Positions 6,298 through 9,782 of a stretch of 9,782 bases of DNA are shown here, in pieces. The stretch is taken from positions 1 to 9,782 of the forward strand of contig CAKOQK010000035.1 of the NCBI GenBank assembly GCA_934101225.1, read 5' to 3'. Position 1 is the stretch's first letter, and each line of letters begins with the position of its first letter. The position numbers and the translations under genes were made by a program. The notes under the pieces are model-generated. The model had not been told where the DNA came from, made no database searches, and was given only the letters and a program-made list of their open reading frames with translations. This stretch comes from an uncultured Bacilli bacterium (GTDB taxonomy: Bacteria; Bacillota_I; Bacilli_A; RF39; UBA660).

Positions 6298-7392
6298 ATG
6301 CGTCTTGTTAAAATAGATAAAGATGAAAACATTAAATATAATAAAGAAATAAAAACTTATTTAAATCCAGATTATATCTACGTTCCAATTGAAGATGGAA
6401 CTAATATTTTGGTTAGAAATCATGATGAAATAAATTTAGACACCATTTTATGTGAGAAGGATGGAATTGTTTCTTTAAGCAGTGTTTCTGGTAAGATAAT
6501 TGGATTAAAAAATATGTATGTTAATAAAAATTTAACAAAATGCATTGTTGTTGAAAATAACTTTAGAGAAGATGGAAAGTTAATAAAATCTAAAAGAAAA
6601 ATTGATAATATAGCTAAAGAAGAATTTGTAAATTTAATTAGAAAATATACTAATATAAATGAAGACTTTAATTCTAATAATTTAATAGTATCAGCTATCG
6701 ATTATGAAATATATGAAATGGTTTTAAGTAAACTAATAAATAGTTATGCTGATGATATTCTTGATACCATAGATGCAATTGTTAAAATACTTGATATAAA
6801 GAAATGTATTCTTGCTATTAAAGATAATGATTCCGATAATGTATTATCACTTCTAAACTTAATAGGAACATATCCAAATATTCAATTAAAATTAATGCCT
6901 GATTTATATCCTGTTGGTAATAAGCAAATCTTATCTAAAGAACTAATGGGAAAAGAAAAAACAATATTTTTAGATGTTAGTGATATTTTAAATATTTTAA
7001 ATATTTTAAGAAAGGGTAAACCACTATGTTATAAATATGTTACATTTTCTGGTAATAAGATAAATAAATCAGTTGTATTAAAAGTTAAATTAGGAACAAA
7101 TATTAAAGAGATAATTGATAATAATTTTAAAATAATAGATGATGATTATCACTTAGTAGTTAATGGTTTATTATCAGGGTATGAATTAAATAGTTTAGAT
7201 ACAATTATTACAGAAGAGGTAAGAAGTGTTTTTATTACAAGTGCTATAACAGATAAAGAAACTAAATGTTTAAATTGTGGCTTATGTGTTAAACACTGCC
7301 CAGTAGGAGCAAATCCAAGGACTGGATATAAAATGGATAAATGTATAAAATGTGGACTATGTCACTACGTTTGTCCTGCTAATAGGAGGTAA
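6298..7392 (+). CDS. rnfC: Divergent RnfC-like electron-transfer protein with two [4Fe-4S] clusters
   Basis: RnfC is the peripheral subunit of the Rnf complex, which passes electrons between ferredoxin and NADH coupled to ion transport. From ATG 6298 it has 364 residues, shorter than usual (about 440 or more). Order: RnfC N-terminal barrel-sandwich domain (about 25-85, IYVPIEDGTNILV to SSVSGKIIGL); a reduced 51-kDa-type domain (about 105-235) with LIVSAIDYE (129-137) where family members have a LILNGAECEP-like stretch, and the conserved YPVGNKQ (204-210); an SLBB-like region (about 250-295, VNGLLSG at 288-294); and two intact ferredoxin motifs, C324-C327-C330-C334 and C349-C352-C355-C359. The GGAGFPT-type glycine loop that binds FMN/NADH is absent: LIRKYTNINEDFNSNN stands there. 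The linker between cluster motifs is only 14 residues and the protein ends five residues after the last Cys. I chose ATG 6298 because AGAGGT (6282-6287) is 10 bases before it; GTG 6289 is only one base away. The FeS subunit appears functional; its electron donor is unknown. Confidence 0.85.
   Translation: MRLVKIDKDENIKYNKEIKTYLNPDYIYVPIEDGTNILVRNHDEINLDTILCEKDGIVSLSSVSGKIIGLKNMYVNKNLTKCIVVENNFREDGKLIKSKRKIDNIAKEEFVNLIRKYTNINEDFNSNNLIVSAIDYEIYEMVLSKLINSYADDILDTIDAIVKILDIKKCILAIKDNDSDNVLSLLNLIGTYPNIQLKLMPDLYPVGNKQILSKELMGKEKTIFLDVSDILNILNILRKGKPLCYKYVTFSGNKINKSVVLKVKLGTNIKEIIDNNFKIIDDDYHLVVNGLLSGYELNSLDTIITEEVRSVFITSAITDKETKCLNCGLCVKHCPVGANPRTGYKMDKCIKCGLCHYVCPANRR
6983..7009 (+). repeat. Three perfect 9-base tandem repeats inside rnfC
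   Basis: ATATTTTAA occurs three times head to tail (6983-6991, 6992-7000, 7001-7009), encoding overlapping Ile-Leu-Asn units in a DILNILNILRK helix. The unit is a multiple of three, so gain or loss of a copy would change length without breaking the frame. Aligning the helix with ordinary RnfC (NVGTAxAIYxAVxEGKPL) needs no insertion, so the repeat may be chance in AT-rich DNA. Confidence 0.6.
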
Positions 7393-7395
7393 ATA

Positions 7396-8295
7396 ATGAA
7401 TAAATATATTGATTCTAAATTAACAATAAAAAAAATTAATATTATAAATTTATTAGCAATATTGCCTTTACTAATTAGTGGATTTTATAAAAATGGAATT
7501 AAGTTATATACCTTAGGACTAGTAAATATTTTTGGACTATTTAAACCTTTAATCTTTGATATTTTAGGTTTAGTTATTGGAATGATTGTTCCCTTTATAG
7601 TTGATAATTATATTAAACATAAAAAAAGAAAGATTTTATCTTATCTTACTATGAGTAATTATCCTTATTATGGTCTTATTTTAGCTAGTATAATAAGTAT
7701 TAATACACCAATATATATTTTCTTATTAGTTATGTTTATCTGTTCATTTTTAAGTTTAATTTTGAAGAAAACTAATGTAAATATTGTATGCTTAATGGCT
7801 TTATTAATAATACTAATTATGAATTTAAAAGGTAACTTTAGTTTCTTAAATATATACGAAAGTACTAATAACTTACATTTAACTCCTTTAGATTACTTTA
7901 TGGGTAAAGGAAGTGGAGGCATTAATACTACTAATGTAATTTTACTTGTTATAAGTATTATAATTTTATTTAGTCAAGATTATTATAAAAAAGAAATACC
8001 CCTATATGCTTTTATAACTTATTTTATTTTAATATTAGGTTATGGTTTATATAAAAATAATATTATATTAATATTAGATAGTTTATTTTCTAATAGTGTA
8101 TTATTTTCCTATGTATTTATTGCAAGTGATATGAAAACAAGTCCTTATACTAAATTAGGTAAAATAATCTATGCTATATTAATAGGCATAATTACCTTTA
8201 TTTTATATATGTATTATCCTGAACTTGCTGGAATAGGTGCAATATTAATAGGAAGTTTATGTGCTAAAACAATTGATAAAATGGTTGAAAGATAA
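7396..8295 (+). CDS. rnfD: RnfD-like membrane subunit (NqrB/RnfD family), divergent
   Basis: RnfD is an integral membrane subunit that carries covalently bound FMN and forms part of the electron and ion path. The 299 residues contain about nine hydrophobic segments (roughly 14-30, 45-67, 90-106, 108-125, 132-148, 180-194, 203-220, 223-244 and two in 256-292). Family landmarks remain: LTPLDYFMGKGSGGI (162-176), corresponding to the SGATPL flavin-attachment motif followed by the GxIGE-like turn, and ASDMKTSPYTKLGK (243-256), corresponding to ATDPVTSPxTxxGQ. Thr163 matches the residue that receives FMN, but the residues before it are Leu-His-Leu, unlike the Ser/Asp-Gly-Ala that the transferase ApbE usually recognises, and Glu of IGE is lost. 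The start is certain: AGGAGGT (7384-7390) overlaps the last codons and stop of rnfC, 3 bases apart, so the two are made together. The next Rnf genes do not follow; a new promoter overlaps this gene's 3' end. Confidence 0.83.
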   Translation: MNKYIDSKLTIKKINIINLLAILPLLISGFYKNGIKLYTLGLVNIFGLFKPLIFDILGLVIGMIVPFIVDNYIKHKKRKILSYLTMSNYPYYGLILASIISINTPIYIFLLVMFICSFLSLILKKTNVNIVCLMALLIILIMNLKGNFSFLNIYESTNNLHLTPLDYFMGKGSGGINTTNVILLVISIIILFSQDYYKKEIPLYAFITYFILILGYGLYKNNIILILDSLFSNSVLFSYVFIASDMKTSPYTKLGKIIYAILIGIITFILYMYYPELAGIGAILIGSLCAKTIDKMVER

Positions 8296-8314
8296 GTGTT
8301 TATAGTGATATAAT
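8285..8314 (+). promoter_or_regulatory. Strong extended -10 promoter at the end of rnfD
   Basis: TTGAAA (8285-8290) is followed after 18 bases by TATAAT (8309-8314), preceded by TG at 8306-8307, so it is a near-consensus promoter with an extended -10. The -35 box lies in the last codons of rnfD. Transcription would begin near 8321, about 21 bases before the next ATG. It indicates that the following pair can be expressed independently of rnfCD. Confidence 0.78.
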
Positions 8315-8341
8315 TAATTAGGATAGAGAAGGATATAAAAT

Positions 8342-8695
8342 ATGAATAATAAATTGATTTTAGAACACTGTCCTAATTTTTATAATATTAATAACTTTTC
8401 TTTTTTTGAAGATGATACAATAAGTGCTAGACTAATTGATATATATCGTAAGTTTGTTTTTGAAGTAGATTTAAATAATAAAGATGAAGTTGATTCTTTA
8501 GAAAAAATAGATTATGTTTTAAATAAATATATTGAAGATTATATGTTTAGAAAACAATTACAAAAAGATGTTATGAATATAAGAGTTAAGACTAGTGATA
8601 ATTTTATAAAAAAAACAATTGAAGCAATACTCGGATTTTATGATAGTTATGAAGTAGGATATACTAGAAATATTTATTTTGCGAGGTGGATTTAA
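8342..8695 (+). CDS. Small soluble protein of unknown function
   Basis: This is a 117-residue protein that I do not recognise. It has no signal peptide or membrane helix. It is rich in aromatic residues (Phe and Tyr throughout) and appears mostly helical, with acidic stretches such as FEVDLNNKDEVDSLEKIDYV and a single Trp near the C terminus. AGAAGGA (8327-8333) stands 8 bases before the ATG, which supports the start. Its stop codon overlaps the start of the next gene (TAATG), and that gene's ribosome binding site lies inside its last codons, so the two products are translationally coupled and probably act in the same process. A cytoplasmic partner for the membrane protein encoded next is a reasonable inference, no more. 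Confidence 0.8.
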   Translation: MNNKLILEHCPNFYNINNFSFFEDDTISARLIDIYRKFVFEVDLNNKDEVDSLEKIDYVLNKYIEDYMFRKQLQKDVMNIRVKTSDNFIKKTIEAILGFYDSYEVGYTRNIYFARWI

Positions 8696-9582
8696 TGGAT
8701 GAAGATTTTTATATAGAAGATAATTATAAAAGAAATGTTATCATTCTAATATTAGTTTTGATTTTATTTGGTTTTGGCCTATATTATGTATATAAAAATT
8801 ATTATAAAAAGAATTATTTAAAAATAAATGATGTAACAGTTGAACTAGGCGATAAATTAAGTGAAGAAATAGAAGATTATATTAAATGTGAAAATTATAA
8901 TTCTTATAAATTAGATTTAAGCAGTGTTGTAGTTGATGAAAATGGCAAGACAACTAAGACTGGAGAATACTCTTATGCTGTAATTAAGGGACAAGATGTA
9001 AAAAGAGGAAAAATATATGTTAAGGATACAAGAAAACCGATTGTTAGTGTAAAAGATTTAAAAGTTGGAGTTGGAGAAAGCTATGGTGCTTTTGACTTTG
9101 TTAATAGTTGTGATGATTTATCACTTCCTTGTACAACATTATTTAAAGATGCTAATGATGCTGAATTAAGTAGTAAAGCTGGTAATTATAAAATAGCTAT
9201 AGTTGTAAGTGATAATGCTGGTAACAAAATAGAAAAGACAGTAAATTTAATAGTAGAAGAAGGCTATTCTTATAAAGAAGTTAAAGCAACTGATTTAAAT
9301 GTAGATCACTTATCAAATGAAAATAGTAATTGGAATAAAACCTATACATATAAATTTGATAAAGCATATGATGAAGAAAGTGCTGAATTTAATGGTATAA
9401 TTGAAAAATATAGTACCATAAATATTAAATTAGATAAAAGTATTAAAGATAAAGAAATAATAATCATTTATAATAAATATAGTTATGCCATTGGATTAAG
9501 TATTAAAGTGACTTTTGAAGATGATACCTATGAATTTATATCAAGTGATAAAATTAACGAATTTATTAAACAAGATGAATAA
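8695..9582 (+). CDS. Membrane-anchored protein with Ig-like (DUF5011-type) domains
   Basis: From ATG 8695 this is a 295-residue protein. Residues 14-34 (NVIILILVLILFGFGLYYVY) form one membrane helix after a short acidic N terminus ending in Lys-Arg. The rest should lie outside the cell: an Ig-like region at about 43-110, a second at about 111-195 that resembles the bacterial DUF5011 fold (KPIVSVKDLKVGVGESYG, then SKAGNYKIAIVVSDNAGN), and a C-terminal domain at about 200-295 that I do not recognise. C139 and C146 form a CDDLSLPC loop; C65 is unpaired. The start was taken at 8695 because GAGGTG (8684-8689) is 5 bases before it; the in-frame GTG at 8686 lies within that site. The Lys-rich sequence after the helix makes topology by charge ambiguous; the Ig-like domains argue for outside. 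A cell-envelope role is likely, the exact function unknown. Confidence 0.83.
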   Translation: MDEDFYIEDNYKRNVIILILVLILFGFGLYYVYKNYYKKNYLKINDVTVELGDKLSEEIEDYIKCENYNSYKLDLSSVVVDENGKTTKTGEYSYAVIKGQDVKRGKIYVKDTRKPIVSVKDLKVGVGESYGAFDFVNSCDDLSLPCTTLFKDANDAELSSKAGNYKIAIVVSDNAGNKIEKTVNLIVEEGYSYKEVKATDLNVDHLSNENSNWNKTYTYKFDKAYDEESAEFNGIIEKYSTINIKLDKSIKDKEIIIIYNKYSYAIGLSIKVTFEDDTYEFISSDKINEFIKQDE

Positions 9583-9588
9583 AAACTA

Positions 9589-9617
9589 TTGCACAAAGTT
9601 AAACTTTTTGGTAAGAT
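9589..9617 (+). promoter_or_regulatory. Possible promoter for tRNA-Met
   Basis: TTGCAC (9589-9594), 17 bases, TAAGAT (9612-9617). Start of transcription would be near 9624, about 13 bases before the tRNA. Both boxes are imperfect (3 and 4 matches of 6), so the call depends on spacing and on the need for a tRNA promoter here. Confidence 0.4.
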
Positions 9618-9627
9618 ATCTTTGTGC
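9591..9627 (+). repeat. 8-bp perfect inverted repeat between the Ig-like gene and tRNA
   Basis: GCACAAAG (9591-9598) and CTTTGTGC (9620-9627) are perfect inverted copies separated by 21 bases. The loop can form a smaller competing hairpin (AAAGT, TAA, ACTTT). It begins 8 bases after the stop codon and ends 9 bases before the tRNA. It may act as a weak terminator for the preceding pair, though only CTTT follows the stem, or as a site or structure affecting the candidate tRNA promoter that it overlaps. Confidence 0.55.
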
Positions 9628-9636
9628 TTTGGAAAT

Positions 9637-9713
9637 GGCGGTGTAGCTCAGTTGGCTAGAGCATCCGGTTCATACCCGGCAGGTCGGGAGTTCAAATCTC
9701 TCCGCCGCTACCA
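9637..9713 (+). tRNA. tRNA-Met (CAT anticodon), elongator
   Basis: A 77-base cloverleaf with encoded CCA. Acceptor stem GGCGGTG pairs with CGCCGCT (two G-U pairs), D stem GCTC/GAGC, anticodon loop TTCATAC with CAT, variable loop AGGTC, T stem GGGAG/CTCTC with TTCAAAT loop, discriminator A, then CCA. The anticodon stem lacks the three G-C pairs next to the loop that mark the initiator, and the body closely resembles the Bacillus elongator tRNA-Met rather than the CAT-anticodon tRNA-Ile. The outermost anticodon-stem pair is T-C, a mismatch. Confidence 0.97.
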
Positions 9714-9724
9714 ATATGAGTAAT

Positions 9725-9750
9725 AATAGATAGAAATATCTATTTTTTTT
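9725..9750 (+). terminator. Intrinsic terminator after tRNA-Met
   Basis: AATAGATA (9725-9732) pairs with TATCTATT (9737-9744) around a GAAA tetraloop, with eight T residues from 9743 to 9750. It begins 12 bases after the CCA end. Confidence 0.85.
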
Positions 9751-9767
9751 ATACATTTTAATCTTAT

Positions 9768-9773
9768 TTGACA
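9768..9773 (+). promoter_or_regulatory. Possible -35 box of a promoter cut by the window edge
   Basis: A perfect TTGACA stands 18 bases after the tRNA terminator. The matching -10 would fall beyond base 9782, so the promoter cannot be confirmed from this window. Confidence 0.35.
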
Positions 9774-9782
9774 TATCAATAC

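Noticed and set aside
9637..9713. Initiator tRNA-fMet or lysidine-type tRNA-Ile (CAT)
   Set aside because: The three G-C pairs beside the anticodon loop and the unpaired first base typical of the initiator are missing, and the body differs from the tRNA-Ile2 pattern I know.

Overview
The window looks like chromosome from a very AT-rich, low-GC Gram-positive relative, most likely an uncultured gut member of the Bacilli/Mollicutes-like lineages (RF39-type). I infer this from the extreme A+T codon use, strong AGGAGG-type ribosome binding sites, the Bacillus-like elongator tRNA-Met, and a decayed PD-(D/E)XK 'Rpn'-type transposase. Tryptophan is read from TGG in every gene I checked and no intact gene contains an in-frame TGA, so the standard bacterial code fits. 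All genes lie on the + strand.

Layout. (1) 1-1428: the 3' part of a glycine-rich, cysteine-containing surface protein, closely followed by a small protein with one C-terminal membrane helix. (2) 1471-3383: two housekeeping genes, frr (ribosome recycling factor) and tig (trigger factor), each with its own promoter and closed by a clear intrinsic terminator. (3) 3384-4565: a gene-poor stretch holding a transposase/nuclease pseudogene broken by about five frameshifts, with its leader and ribosome binding site still visible. (4) 4630-6246: an ABC-F ATPase with two nucleotide-binding domains. (5) 6298-8295: a tightly coupled pair of divergent RnfC-like and RnfD-like electron-transfer proteins, without rnfG, rnfE, rnfA or rnfB beside them. 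(6) 8342-9582: a two-gene unit, a small soluble protein of unknown function translationally coupled to a membrane-anchored protein with Ig-like domains. (7) 9637-9750: elongator tRNA-Met with a terminator, followed by the start of a possible next promoter at the right edge.

How it fits together. frr, tig, the ABC-F protein and the tRNA all serve translation or nascent-chain folding. The RnfC/RnfD pair is a membrane redox module. Its RnfC half keeps both ferredoxin clusters but has lost the recognisable FMN/NADH-binding glycine motif, so it may take electrons from a donor other than NADH. This pair is the most interesting item here. The surface proteins at both ends share a short CD-x(4,5)-PC cysteine loop. 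Promoters placed 23-36 bases before the start codon recur ahead of five genes, several with an extended -10 (TGnTATAMT), giving very short leaders.
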